Source: Spirochaetales bacterium (lineage in GTDB: Bacteria > Spirochaetota > Spirochaetia > UBA9216). From it: DNA of 64,000 nucleotides. The stretch is from assembly GCA_016839055.1 (NCBI GenBank), contig JAEKNX010000012.1, positions 1 through 64,000 on the forward strand, read 5' to 3'. Shown here in pieces: positions 34,298-43,713 of the stretch; positions within the stretch are counted from its first letter, which is position 1; every line of letters begins with the position of its first letter. Under the pieces are notes generated by a model. It saw only the letters and a list, made by a program, of their open reading frames with translations. It was not told where the DNA came from and made no database searches. The translations under genes were made by a program, and so were the position numbers.

Positions 34298-35308
34298 GTT
34301 ATTTGAGTGTAATTCAAAGCCCATCGTTCTCCGCAGCAGTGCAATCTTGGCCTTTGCCAGTTCTCTTGCTCTTTCGGCTCCATCGGCGAGAACCTTGTCA
34401 ATATATGCCTTGTCTTCCATAAGACTGTCATATTTATCCCGCATTGGAGAGATTGTTTCATTCAGGACCCTGAATAGTTCTGCCTTGGCCTCTCCCCATC
34501 CCATGCCTCCGGCTCGGTATTTAGCGGCGAGTGATGCCTGTTCTTCCTCAGTGGCAAAGAGCTTGTAGAGGGTGAAAACGTTGCAGGTTTCCGGGTCTTT
34601 TACTTCTTCAACCGCCTGTGAGTTAGTAACAATCTTGTTACATAGCTTTTTGAGCTTTTTCTCCGGCAGAAAGAGGGCAATAGTGTTGTCGTAGCTCTTG
34701 CTCATTTTTCGGCCGTCGAGACCGATAACAACCTGGGTAGATTCGGAAACCACGGGTTTTGGAAGTGTTAAAAGTTCTTTGTTATATGCTCGGTTTACAG
34801 CCTCGGCGATATCAACAGCCATCTCGATATGCTGTACCTGGTCTTTGCCGACAGGAACATAATTAGTGTCGAACAAAAGAATGTCGGCAGCCATCAAGAC
34901 TGGGTAGGTGTAGAGACCCATATTTATGTTATGATCTTCGGGCTTCCCCTTTTCCTTGTTAACATCAACTTGAGCCTTGTAGGCGTGAGCCCTGTTCATC
35001 AGCCCCTTGGTGGTGAAAGCCATGATCATGGTTGTAAGCTCGAAGGTCTCCGGAACATCCGACTGCCTGTAGATCAGGGTTTTTGAAGGATCCAGTCCGC
35101 AGGCCAGCCAGCAGGCCGCGATTTCATATGTATAATTCCGAAGCATCTCCGGATCCTTGATAGTGTTGAGTGAATGATAATCCGCTATAAAGTATCGGGC
35201 ATCATATTTTTCGGCCAGCTCAAGTGCCGGTTTGATGGCACCCAGGTAGTTTCCAAGGTGAGGCATTCCGGTGGGTTTAATACCGGTTAAAGCAACTTGT
35301 TTGCTCAT
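34295..35308 (-). CDS. trpS: Tryptophanyl-tRNA synthetase
   Basis: A class I aminoacyl-tRNA synthetase charging tRNA-Trp. The HIGH-type motif is PTGMPHLGNYLGAI near the N-terminus and the KMSKS motif is GRKMSKSYDNT at about residue 195. Length 337 aa is typical. I start at ATG 35308, which has GGGAG about 6 nt upstream. The longer frame to 35407 adds a non-conserved stretch. The stop codon lies at the edge of the palindromic element at 34068-34297, so that element may form the 3' end of its mRNA. Confidence 0.95.
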   Translation of the reverse strand: MSKQVALTGIKPTGMPHLGNYLGAIKPALELAEKYDARYFIADYHSLNTIKDPEMLRNYTYEIAACWLACGLDPSKTLIYRQSDVPETFELTTMIMAFTTKGLMNRAHAYKAQVDVNKEKGKPEDHNINMGLYTYPVLMAADILLFDTNYVPVGKDQVQHIEMAVDIAEAVNRAYNKELLTLPKPVVSESTQVVIGLDGRKMSKSYDNTIALFLPEKKLKKLCNKIVTNSQAVEEVKDPETCNVFTLYKLFATEEEQASLAAKYRAGGMGWGEAKAELFRVLNETISPMRDKYDSLMEDKAYIDKVLADGAERARELAKAKIALLRRTMGFELHSNN

Positions 35309-35475
35309 CAGAGTTCTCCCGTCATAAGGTGATTGAATGACTCCGCGAAAATAAGGTGTACGGCTATTTACCCCGTACCGATTGTCGCCCTTGCAGGCAA
35401 ACCTCAATAATTCTCAGAGGAATCATTAGCAGATAATAGCATACGGCGACATTCAGTATCAATGGCTCGTTCAGA

Positions 35476-38442
35476 TCATAACTGCTTTGAAATGAGGGCT
35501 CTTCCTGTTTTTCCATTAATCTTGATGACTAATGGTGAGTCGAAACGTACAATCCGTATGAACTCGCTATCTGTGACAGCCTTCATCGAATCAAGCGCTT
35601 CTACCTTGAATATACCATCCTCTATATCCGGATTGATAGTGAGATATCCACAGCCGAGGGATGTAATATTCTGGAAGAAATGAGTTCCCTGGCTGGGCTC
35701 CACCCTGAAATCACGGGTTCCCGATTCAACAATGATTCTCGCCTGCGAGATGTCAGGCCAGGATAGCGGGATTCCAAGCCAAGGATCAGTTGACCCGAGG
35801 CGGCCCTGTACAACGAGCACATAGCCTTCGTCGTCGTCAATGTAACCTTTATTGATTGTGTGCAGCAGTTCGCTCATTTCTTTCGTTCTGGAGCGGTCGA
35901 AACTACCCGGTTTGATATAAACAATGTCTTTGATGTTCTTGTATACTCCGTTTCCCAGTGCTTTTTCAGAATAGATTATCGTGTTTTCCGGCAGGTTGTT
36001 CTCTATCTCTGTGTCGCTGATTTCAAGGTTTTCGACGATGGGGCGTATCTGCAGGAAGCTGAAGAGGGCAGGCTCATTATCGGGTGTATCAATATTTATT
36101 GCAAACTCTATCTCGATGGGGACATTCATTGCCTCCCGGCCTATTTTGAGCAGAGATGTAATTATTTCAGCCAATGGAAAGTGTTTGTACTTGAGTATTC
36201 CGGCAAAAGTAAGCACCTTTTTCCCAATACGGGTTCCACCGTCCCGCAGCCTGTTGTTTTCGAAGTCAAAGGTCGAAACCAGATGCTTCATTGAACCATC
36301 ATTCTCAGCCTCAGAGATATTCATTGAAATTAGATAGCTCTTTCCGCTTTCTTCTGGGTGAAAGTCTTTCTTGTCGAGATTCAGCGCGAAAAAATCCTGC
36401 TGGGTTGTTTTTAATGCTGTTGCCGGATCAGTCAGCTGGATTATCTTTTTAGGGTAGGCCGGGGAAAACCTGAGCGCGGTGCCGCCGTCAACGACGGTTT
36501 TACCCAGACCAAAGGCAATTTCGGCTATTCCGTCTTCAGGTTTTTCGGGACCAATAGGGTAGAAATTCAATGAGCGGGCCACTCCTGATATATTTGGATA
36601 GAATCGGCGGCCGTAGGCTCTTCCGACTACCTCCTGAATGACTATCGCCATTTTTTCATCTTCTACTATATTATTTGTTGATTTCATGTAGGCCTTGCTG
36701 TGCTGAAAGTAGGTTGAAGCGTAAACAGCTTTGACGGCTAAAAGAAGCTCTCTTCTTCTGATATTGAAATCCTTATTTTCATTTGACAGCATGTAGGTCT
36801 TGTAAATTCCGGCAAAGGGCTGGTGATGACTATCCTCTAAGAGACTGGATGAGCGAACGGCGATAGGCGTGGTTATTTCTTCTAAAATTGTCTCAAAATC
36901 AGGAAGATATTTTATCGGCATTTTAGCCTCTATAAAAGTCTGGAGGATTTTCCCGTCATCAGTTTCATTAAGGGCTGTCGAGTATAGATCATTATCCGAT
37001 ATAAAATCATCGAAAACCTTGGTTGTGAGCACTATTGTGCGGGGAATGGAAATATTGATATCCGGGAATTCCGATAACAGATCATGCTCTTTAAGTTGTT
37101 GATTGATGAAGGCCAATCCTCGGCCCTTTCCGCCCAGGGAGCCGTTCCCTATTCTTGAAAAGAAACTGAGTTCGTCAAAACGAAGCTTGTCAAACTCGGC
37201 AATTACTCCCTTTCCCATATTCGTTCTGTATTTCTTTATTGATCCTATAATGAAATCCCGCATACCCTTTATGTCACCGGTATCCTCAAATGAAACGGCT
37301 CTAATCTTCTTTGCGAGGTTGAAAAGAGAACGGGCCATCAGCCATCTGGAAAAATCATTTCTGTTTACATGATAAGTAAAACTCTTATCGCTCAGGGTTG
37401 AAAGTTCCTGCTGCAGCCCTCTGAGATCCCGTACATAGCCGGTAGATTTGCCTGTAGAAGGATCTCTGAAAATGAAATCTCCGAAGCCGTAGTTTGTTTT
37501 TATATAATGTTCGAGCTCTTTGAGAAGGGTTTTGGTCTGTTTATGAATGAATGCCGCTCCGTGCTGCAGGGCTCTATGCTTGTAGTCTGCGTTCGATGAC
37601 TGAAGGAGGATCGGTATATTCAGATTCTCAGCTCGGATGTGGGAACATAGACTGTATCCGGCGTCATTATCGATGCTGCCGTTTTTATTATACGCGATAT
37701 CCGAGATCACGCCGAGCAAGTTGTCTTTATATTTTTCATAAAGGGAGACTGCTTCCTCAAAATTTCTTGCCAGCAGAATTTTGGGCCGGCCTCTCATTCT
37801 GATTGTCTGCTGCCACTCATTGAGGCCCTCATTCATAGCATTATGGGCCTGTCTTATTAATGATTCATAGATTACCGGAAGGTAGCTTGAATAGTAGCGG
37901 ACTGAATCTTCTACGAGAATGATACACTGAACTCCGAGCTCCTTTACATCTCGATCTACATTCATACTATCTTCGAGAAGTTTAACCATGGCGAGCATGA
38001 TGTTCGAATTCCCCTGCCATGAGAATATATAGTCTATCGCCCTCAGTTCATCAAGCCGGAGGATTCTCATGGTTTCTTTTGTTGATACCGGGGTAAGAAG
38101 AACTATGGGCTTAGCCGGATATTTGACCTTAATTGTCTTGGCAAGATCGGCGGCTGAGCTGTCTCCGACGCTGAGCATTACTATCACTAGATCGAAAACT
38201 TTTTCGGCGAGAAGCTCAACGGCCTCTACAGCTGATGAGACGTGAGTGAACTGCGGAGGGTAGCGGAGGCTAAGCGATACGTACTCTTGAAAGAGCTGCT
38301 CCTCGATCCTGCCGTCTTCTTCGAGCATGAAGTGATCATAATCGCTGCATACAAGAAGTATCTCTCTGACTCGAAGAGACATAAGGTCCTGAAAAGGGAA
38401 GTTGCCTGATAAAGATGTGCTTTGTGTGGTGAAATTTTCCAT
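35476..38442 (-). CDS. Receiver-domain/PEP-synthase-like ATP-grasp fusion protein
   Basis: A protein of about 988 residues. Two response-regulator-like segments come first: about residues 28-150 (ILLVCSDYDHF, VIVMLSVGD) and 175-315 (CIILVEDSVRYYSS, GVISDIAYNKNG, LLQSSNADYKHRALQHGAAF). They are followed by a pyruvate,phosphate-dikinase/PEP-synthase N-terminal ATP-binding domain from about 415 (IGNGSLGGKGRGLAF, TTPIAVRSSSLLEDS, PFAGIYKTYML, AFGLGKTVVDGG, FLQIRPIV). The central phospho-histidine domain (TCHAAI type) and the PEP-binding barrel are absent, so it is not a complete PEP synthase. ATG 38442 has GGAGG upstream. Possibly a phosphotransfer regulator (inference). Confidence 0.82.
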   Translation of the reverse strand: MENFTTQSTSLSGNFPFQDLMSLRVREILLVCSDYDHFMLEEDGRIEEQLFQEYVSLSLRYPPQFTHVSSAVEAVELLAEKVFDLVIVMLSVGDSSAADLAKTIKVKYPAKPIVLLTPVSTKETMRILRLDELRAIDYIFSWQGNSNIMLAMVKLLEDSMNVDRDVKELGVQCIILVEDSVRYYSSYLPVIYESLIRQAHNAMNEGLNEWQQTIRMRGRPKILLARNFEEAVSLYEKYKDNLLGVISDIAYNKNGSIDNDAGYSLCSHIRAENLNIPILLQSSNADYKHRALQHGAAFIHKQTKTLLKELEHYIKTNYGFGDFIFRDPSTGKSTGYVRDLRGLQQELSTLSDKSFTYHVNRNDFSRWLMARSLFNLAKKIRAVSFEDTGDIKGMRDFIIGSIKKYRTNMGKGVIAEFDKLRFDELSFFSRIGNGSLGGKGRGLAFINQQLKEHDLLSEFPDINISIPRTIVLTTKVFDDFISDNDLYSTALNETDDGKILQTFIEAKMPIKYLPDFETILEEITTPIAVRSSSLLEDSHHQPFAGIYKTYMLSNENKDFNIRRRELLLAVKAVYASTYFQHSKAYMKSTNNIVEDEKMAIVIQEVVGRAYGRRFYPNISGVARSLNFYPIGPEKPEDGIAEIAFGLGKTVVDGGTALRFSPAYPKKIIQLTDPATALKTTQQDFFALNLDKKDFHPEESGKSYLISMNISEAENDGSMKHLVSTFDFENNRLRDGGTRIGKKVLTFAGILKYKHFPLAEIITSLLKIGREAMNVPIEIEFAINIDTPDNEPALFSFLQIRPIVENLEISDTEIENNLPENTIIYSEKALGNGVYKNIKDIVYIKPGSFDRSRTKEMSELLHTINKGYIDDDEGYVLVVQGRLGSTDPWLGIPLSWPDISQARIIVESGTRDFRVEPSQGTHFFQNITSLGCGYLTINPDIEDGIFKVEALDSMKAVTDSEFIRIVRFDSPLVIKINGKTGRALISKQL

Positions 38443-38532
38443 TATACCTCCGCTATTATTATTACTCAAAATCCTTCTATTTACAAGAATATGAAACTCG
38501 TAGAAAAATAATTATTCTCAACGATTTACGTA

Positions 38533-38561
38533 TTGACTCAGCCTGCTAATAGGCGTATTGT
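38533..38561 (+). promoter_or_regulatory. Promoter of the glutamate dehydrogenase gene
   Basis: TTGACT (38533-38538), a 17-nt spacer and TATTGT (38556-38561). The predicted start near 38568 leaves a leader of about 26 nt that contains GGAGG at 38582-38586. Confidence 0.7.
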
Positions 38562-38593
38562 ACCCGCATATCTGTAATTACGGAGGTATGAGA

Positions 38594-39931
38594 GTGTACA
38601 ACCGACAAAAATTTATTTCCGAACTTGAAAAAAGGAATCCTGGCGAACCAGAATTCATCCAGGCAGTCAGCGAAGTGTTAGAATCGGTAATTGATGTTGT
38701 TAACAATGATCCCGAATATCTAAATGCCAGAATCCTTGAGCGTATCACGGAACCAGATCGTGTTATTATGTTTAAGGTTGAATGGGAAAATGATGAGGGT
38801 GAGGTATGTGTTAATAAAGGCTACCGAGTCCAGTTTAACAACAGTATCGGTCCATATAAGGGCGGTCTTCGATTCCACCCGAGTGTAACCCTTAGTACAA
38901 TGAAATTTCTTGCTTTTGAACAAATTTTCAAAAACAGTCTTACAACCCTGCCTATGGGCGGCGGAAAAGGCGGCTCGGATTTTAACGCGAAGGGCAAGTC
39001 TGACACTGAGATTCTTCGGTTCTGTCGTTCGTTTATGAGCGAATTACAAAAATATATTGGGCCCGAAACAGATGTTCCCGCAGGTGACATAGGTGTCGGA
39101 AGCCGCGAGATAGGCTACCTCTACGGACAGTATAAGAGGCTTCGTGATGAGAACAGCGGCGTTCTGACCGGAAAGGGAAGAAACTGGGGCGGCTCACTCA
39201 TCAGGCCGGAAGCGACGGGTTTCGGCGCAATGTATTTTGCCGATGAGGTCGTGAAAGCCCATGGCGGAAGCCTTGAAGGTATGAGTATTGCTGTTTCCGG
39301 ATTCGGAAATGTGGCATGGGGCGCCTGTATGAAGGCAACCGAACTTGGCGCGAAGGTCGTTGCCATCTCGGGTCCCGATGGTTATATCTATGACGAAGAA
39401 GGCGTATCCACAAAAGAAAAATGGGATTATATGCTGCAGCTTCGTTCTTCAAATAACGATGTAGTTCAGCCCTATGCTGAAAAATTCGGTGCAAAATTTT
39501 CTGCCGGGAAGAAGCCCTGGGAGCTCAAGGTCGATATAGCATGCCCCTGCGCCTTCCAGAATGAACTGAATATTGATGACGCCGAAGCCCTTACTGCTTC
39601 AGGTGTTAAATACGTTATAGAGACCTCCAACATGGGATGTACTACTGAGGCGGTTAATCTGTTTCTGGGAAAGAAGATTCCCTTTTGTCCCGGAAAGGCT
39701 GTCAACGCCGGTGGTGTTGCCGTATCGGGTCTTGAGATGTCACAGAATTCACTCAAGTATTCCTGGGAAGCAGAGGAAGTAGATGCGAAACTCAAGCGTA
39801 TCATGAAGGATATTCATGTAGCCTGCGTTACCGACGGAACCGAAGCAGATGGTTATATTAACTATGTGAAGGGTGCGAATATTGCCGGCTTCCGCAAAGT
39901 AGCCGATGCTATGCTCGACCTAGGTTATTAA
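38594..39931 (+). CDS. gdhA: NADP-type glutamate dehydrogenase
   Basis: Hexameric glutamate dehydrogenase (about 445 aa) interconverting glutamate with 2-oxoglutarate and ammonia. It has YKGGLRFHPSVTLSTMKFLAFEQ, the catalytic-lysine motif PMGGGKGGSDFN, DVPAGDIGVGSREIGYLYGQYK and the Rossmann GFGNVAWG. Start choice: GGAGG at 38582-38586 is only 1 nt before an ATG (38588) but 7 nt before GTG 38594, so I choose the GTG and protein start (M)YNRQKF. A terminator follows directly and the gene is monocistronic. Confidence 0.95.
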   Translation: MYNRQKFISELEKRNPGEPEFIQAVSEVLESVIDVVNNDPEYLNARILERITEPDRVIMFKVEWENDEGEVCVNKGYRVQFNNSIGPYKGGLRFHPSVTLSTMKFLAFEQIFKNSLTTLPMGGGKGGSDFNAKGKSDTEILRFCRSFMSELQKYIGPETDVPAGDIGVGSREIGYLYGQYKRLRDENSGVLTGKGRNWGGSLIRPEATGFGAMYFADEVVKAHGGSLEGMSIAVSGFGNVAWGACMKATELGAKVVAISGPDGYIYDEEGVSTKEKWDYMLQLRSSNNDVVQPYAEKFGAKFSAGKKPWELKVDIACPCAFQNELNIDDAEALTASGVKYVIETSNMGCTTEAVNLFLGKKIPFCPGKAVNAGGVAVSGLEMSQNSLKYSWEAEEVDAKLKRIMKDIHVACVTDGTEADGYINYVKGANIAGFRKVADAMLDLGY

Positions 39932-39954
39932 GATAAGATTATCATATCAGCTCG

Positions 39955-39982
39955 GAGCCTCTGTAATGGAGGCTCTTTTTTT
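39955..39982 (+). terminator. Terminator after gdhA
   Basis: A 7-bp GC-rich stem GAGCCTC/GAGGCTC around a 7-nt loop, followed by seven Ts, 23 nt after the gdhA stop codon. Confidence 0.93.
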
Positions 39983-40163
39983 ATCCGGCAAAGCCCGGCA
40001 CTTATACGGCAGATCTTGAAATGGAGCCGTTGATGTTTTGTCTGCAGGTTTCAGAAGAGGGTCGGAGGGAGGTCTCCTCGATACGCCTCCCCTTGAATTT
40101 TTTCTCTAAATGCTATACATCTCTAAGCGACAATGATAGATATTTGAATATCTGAGGACAGCT

Positions 40164-41684
40164 GTGGAATGGAATAAGAAGGGATTTAAAAATATTACAT
40201 CAATAGAAGAAGCAAAAGATATATTAATTGAGCTAATGAATGAGAGGACCATACTTCTTGAGAAGATTCGTAATCTCATGGGTCAGCTTGAGCAGTCAGA
40301 GCGAACTAAGCAGAGCATCAGTTCGAAGCTGATGTTTGACAGTATTACCGGTCTTCCGAATCACCGGAAGATGGATATGGATATGGGGCCGCTGCTTTGG
40401 GATTTTTTCAAGCTGTCAAATCCACCCAAAATTTCTGCGATGCTGATCAGGCTGGATGATAACTTCAGACACTGCCGGCAGACTTTCAATACCGAAGTTT
40501 TTAACAGCATTCTCTATACAATCGCATCCCGAATCAGGGAGATCGTGCATCAGCGGGGACTCCTCTACCATCCAAGGACTGATGAATTTTCCGTCTTCCT
40601 GTTTGACAGTCTTTCTGAAGAAGAATTGACCGTTATTGCCAGGAACATTCAGTCAAATATTGAATCAGTAATAGACAACCAGGCATACAAGGTGAAGATC
40701 GGCTCCTCCGTAGGTATAGCTACCTTTCCCGATGATGGTCTTAACAAGAGAATGCTGTTGTCAAACGCCGATATAGCGCTTAATAATGCGCTATATCGAA
40801 AAACCCCCATTCTGTTTTTCAATGAAGATATGAGAAATCATGTTGTAGGAAATCTTGAAATGCAGAATAAGCTTCTTTCGGTGATGGAAGTTAATTACGG
40901 GAAAAAACTTGCCGAAAATTTCGCGTTATTTTTTCAGCCGATAATCACTATCGCGGAAATTAGGGAAAACGGCATAGTGCCGGACAAGATTAAGGCGGAG
41001 GTCCTTCTCCGGTGGCATGATTCGAACCGTGGCTCGGTTCTACCCCGGAATCTGATAGAAGTCGCGGAGGAAACCGGCTTGATTCTTCCTATTGGACGAT
41101 GGCTGCTGGAATCGGCTATGGAGACCCTTGTCGGCTGGCAGGTGCGGTATCCTGATCTCGAACTTTCGGTTAATATATCTCCGCGGCAGTTTTTTAACAA
41201 TAATTTTTCAGAAGACCTGATGGATATCGTAAAATCAACCGGCATAGATCCGTCCTCTGTTTATCTTGAAATTACCGAAACTTGTCTTTTCGATGATCAG
41301 GATCAGGCAATAGAGGAAATTGATCAGCTTAATAAAATAGGGTTTAAAATCTCACTGGATGATTTCGGCACCGGCTATTCATCATTAGGTTATCTTAATA
41401 AATTCAAAGCCGATGTCCTGAAGATTGACCGTGTTTTTACAGATGGTCTTGAGCACGAAGGGAAGAAGCGAGATGTTATTACCTCGATCCTCAGGATAGG
41501 TAAAGAGCTCGATATGGATATAGTTTTTGAGGGAATCGAGAATGAGCTTCAGCTGAAAAAGGCTTTTGACCTGGGCTGCCGGACTTTTCAGGGCTTTCTT
41601 CTCAGCCGGCCTTTGCCCCAGGATGTTTTCATTGCCTTCCTCGATAAGAGCCGTGACGGCCTGATTCCATTCCAGGATGTCTGA
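40164..41684 (+). CDS. Degenerate-GGDEF/EAL cyclic-di-GMP phosphodiesterase
   Basis: A cytoplasmic two-domain protein. A short N-terminal coiled coil (about 15-60) leads to a GGDEF domain (FDSITGLPNHRKMDMD) whose active-site loop is HPRTDEF instead of GGDEF, so it should not make c-di-GMP. The EAL domain has KAEVLLRW in place of EAL (EVL, with the glutamate retained), SVNISPRQF, EITET, DDFGTGYSSLGYL, LKIDRVF and FEGIENE, all the metal and catalytic positions, so hydrolysis of c-di-GMP is expected. The start is GTG 40164 with GAGGA upstream. The degenerate GGDEF may still bind GTP as a regulator. Confidence 0.9.
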   Translation: MEWNKKGFKNITSIEEAKDILIELMNERTILLEKIRNLMGQLEQSERTKQSISSKLMFDSITGLPNHRKMDMDMGPLLWDFFKLSNPPKISAMLIRLDDNFRHCRQTFNTEVFNSILYTIASRIREIVHQRGLLYHPRTDEFSVFLFDSLSEEELTVIARNIQSNIESVIDNQAYKVKIGSSVGIATFPDDGLNKRMLLSNADIALNNALYRKTPILFFNEDMRNHVVGNLEMQNKLLSVMEVNYGKKLAENFALFFQPIITIAEIRENGIVPDKIKAEVLLRWHDSNRGSVLPRNLIEVAEETGLILPIGRWLLESAMETLVGWQVRYPDLELSVNISPRQFFNNNFSEDLMDIVKSTGIDPSSVYLEITETCLFDDQDQAIEEIDQLNKIGFKISLDDFGTGYSSLGYLNKFKADVLKIDRVFTDGLEHEGKKRDVITSILRIGKELDMDIVFEGIENELQLKKAFDLGCRTFQGFLLSRPLPQDVFIAFLDKSRDGLIPFQDV

Positions 41685-41699
41685 TAAAAAAGCATTCTC

Positions 41700-41728
41700 T
41701 TGATACGAGGCTCTACTGCTGTTATTAT
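41700..41728 (+). promoter_or_regulatory. Promoter for the FliG-like gene, leaderless geometry
   Basis: TTGATA (41700-41705), a 17-nt spacer and TATTAT (41723-41728), then six bases before ATG 41735. The transcription start should coincide with the start codon, and no Shine-Dalgarno sequence is present. Confidence 0.7.
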
Positions 41729-41734
41729 ATTAAA

Positions 41735-42877
41735 ATGAAGAAGATAGATCATGCAGCCGCGGCATATAGGAAAAGCAGTATCAAGCCTGTTTTGAATGAA
41801 CAGGGTTTTTTAAAAACATCCATAAAGAAAACCGAGCAGGAGACTATTCCGAAGGACGGACTAAAGTCGGTTCAGTCGGGCTATTTGAAAGCTGCGAAGT
41901 TTTTACTATTAATTGGTCCCGATCAGGCTGCCGAGGTCCTGAAACAGTTTTCGCCCGATGATGTTGAAAAGATAGTAAAGGAAATAGTGTTGGTTCGGAA
42001 GCTGAAAAAAAAGGAATCAGCTGAAATTCTATCTGATATGGGCAGGCTTGTTCCAGGTAGTCTTGTGCGGCCTTCAGCCGATGCTGTTGTTACCGGCGGC
42101 GCTGATAAGGCCATGGAAATGCTTCTAGCCGCCTTCGGGAAGGAAGACGGCACTCGAATATTCGATAAGGTTCTGCCGTTTGGCGGCCGGCGGCCCTTCG
42201 ATTTTCTCGATGAGCTCCAGCCCGAGCAGATCCTTGTAATTCTGAAAAATGAGCCTCCCTATGTAATGAGTATAGTACTGGCCTTTCTTCAGCCCGTTCT
42301 TTCGTCGAAAATTATAAGCAATCTTCCCCCTGAGAGCAGGAAGGAGATAATTCTCAGGATTGCCCGCCAGGGAAAGATCGCTCCCGGGATAATCGAAAAA
42401 ATGGAGGGGATCTTCCGTGATCGGATAAGAACCCAGGGCAAGATTATTACTGAGAAGATTGACGGTAAGGCAGTCCTTGCCGATATTCTGAAACACATGG
42501 ATTTCGGCGCAGAAGAAAAAATACTCGATGAGATTACTAGTGCTGATGAGGATCTTGCAGCACAAATTAAGGATCGTATTTATACTCTTAATCTTCTCCT
42601 TCAAATGAATGATCAGGATATACAGTATCTTCTCCGTGATTTTGGTAATTCAGAATTAGCGATAATAATTAAAGGCAAGTCTGAGCAGATGAAAAGCAAG
42701 CTTCTTACGAATATATCTGAGCGACGCCGAATAATGGTCGAAGAGGAATCTGTATATCTCGGTGAGATGCGGCGCGCTGATGTTGATAAGGCGACTAAAG
42801 AACTCATCGATTATCTTATGGAACTGGAACAGAAGGGAGTTGTCAGCGTTCCACGGGGTAAAGAGGAATACATCTGA
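41735..42877 (+). CDS. FliG-like flagellar motor switch protein (second FliG type)
   Basis: A homologue of the FliG rotor protein. A lysine-rich N-terminal extension of ~45 residues precedes a FliG N domain (KAAKFLLLIGPDQAAEVLKQ, FSPDDVEKIVKEI). The middle domain keeps the LxPEQILVILKNEPPYVMSIVLAFLQP stretch, in place of the EHPQ motif. The C-terminal torque domain has NDQDIQYLLRDFGNSELAII with charged residues. Spirochaetes carry two FliGs; the divergence from the EHPQ consensus and the isolation from a flagellar operon suggest the FliG1 type, which in Borrelia is polar and affects periplasmic flagella at one cell end. No ribosome binding site; probably leaderless. Confidence 0.85.
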   Translation: MKKIDHAAAAYRKSSIKPVLNEQGFLKTSIKKTEQETIPKDGLKSVQSGYLKAAKFLLLIGPDQAAEVLKQFSPDDVEKIVKEIVLVRKLKKKESAEILSDMGRLVPGSLVRPSADAVVTGGADKAMEMLLAAFGKEDGTRIFDKVLPFGGRRPFDFLDELQPEQILVILKNEPPYVMSIVLAFLQPVLSSKIISNLPPESRKEIILRIARQGKIAPGIIEKMEGIFRDRIRTQGKIITEKIDGKAVLADILKHMDFGAEEKILDEITSADEDLAAQIKDRIYTLNLLLQMNDQDIQYLLRDFGNSELAIIIKGKSEQMKSKLLTNISERRRIMVEEESVYLGEMRRADVDKATKELIDYLMELEQKGVVSVPRGKEEYI

Positions 42878-42937
42878 TCTCCGGTCAATTTTAAATCTAT
42901 TGAGTATATTTCAGAATTGAAGGTATAATCAGACCAT

Positions 42938-43135
42938 ATGGATATTGAAAGCTTAATTGACGGCAGAATTGGAGACTGGCTTGTGAAAGCAGGCGAGATG
43001 ACCGAGAATCAGGTTCTCACCATACTCCAGAAACAGAATGACGGGGATTCCCGCCTGTTCGGCGAGATTGCGGTTGATTTCGATTATATAGATATTGGAA
43101 GTGTGATTCGCTATATAGAGCAGGGGCAGAGTTGA
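42938..43135 (+). CDS. Small conserved spirochaete-type protein
   Basis: A 65-residue acidic protein, RIGDWLVKAGEMTENQVLTILQKQN, then FGEIAVDFDYIDIGSVIRYIEQ. The two helix-turn units resemble the GspE/PilB N-terminal (MshEN-like) pattern lGeiLvelGyit..., a fold that in other proteins can bind c-di-GMP. This similarity is weak and no function is assigned. TTGAGT-18-TATAAT (42900-42929) lies 8 nt before the ATG with no ribosome binding site, so it is probably leaderless. Its neighbour upstream is the FliG-like gene. Confidence 0.65.
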   Translation: MDIESLIDGRIGDWLVKAGEMTENQVLTILQKQNDGDSRLFGEIAVDFDYIDIGSVIRYIEQGQS

Positions 43136-43142
43136 TTCGTTC

Positions 43143-43595
43143 TTACTCCTGGTTTTTGGAATCGAGGATGATGGTTACCGGACCGTTGTTTACCAGATCA
43201 ATTCTCATTGAGGCACCGAATTTGCCAGCGGCAGGTTCTCTGCCGCTTAGGGTACCTACTTCACGCAGAAGCTTCTCATAGAGCGGCACTGCCTGCTCAG
43301 GCGGCGCCGAGAGGGTGAATCCAGGTCTGTTGCCCTTTTTCGTTGTAGCATACAGGGTAAACTGACTGACAATCATTATTTCGCCGTCTATGTCTTTTAC
43401 CGAGAGATTCATCTTACCCTCATCATCTTCAAAAATCCGCAGGTTTATGAGTTTTCGCGCCATCCACTCTACATCCGCCGCGGTATCTTCCCGGCCAATC
43501 CCGGCTAGTACCATGAGTCCTTCACTAATTTCTCTCGTCTCATTTTCGTCAATTGTTACCGCCGCCCGCAGTACACGCTGAATTACAAATTTCAT
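43143..43595 (-). CDS. dtd: D-aminoacyl-tRNA deacylase
   Basis: A proofreading enzyme that removes D-amino acids (and glycine from tRNA-Ala) mis-attached to tRNA. It has MKFVIQRVLRAAVTI, LAGIGREDT, MIVSQFTLYATTKKGNRPGF with the SQFTL motif, and LVNNGPVTIILDS with the cross-subunit Gly-Pro motif. Length 150 aa is normal. It converges with the small gene at 42938, ending 7 bases from it. TATTAT lies 6 nt before the ATG and there is no ribosome binding site. Confidence 0.96.
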   Translation of the reverse strand: MKFVIQRVLRAAVTIDENETREISEGLMVLAGIGREDTAADVEWMARKLINLRIFEDDEGKMNLSVKDIDGEIMIVSQFTLYATTKKGNRPGFTLSAPPEQAVPLYEKLLREVGTLSGREPAAGKFGASMRIDLVNNGPVTIILDSKNQE

Positions 43596-43713
43596 GCGCG
43601 GATAATAACATGAATTACGGTTTTATCCTATCTGGAAAAATAGTACAGATAATTCCAAAATAATGAAATTTGCAGAGGGTTAAGCGGCCAGCTGCCTTCA
43701 GAATGGTTGAGAT

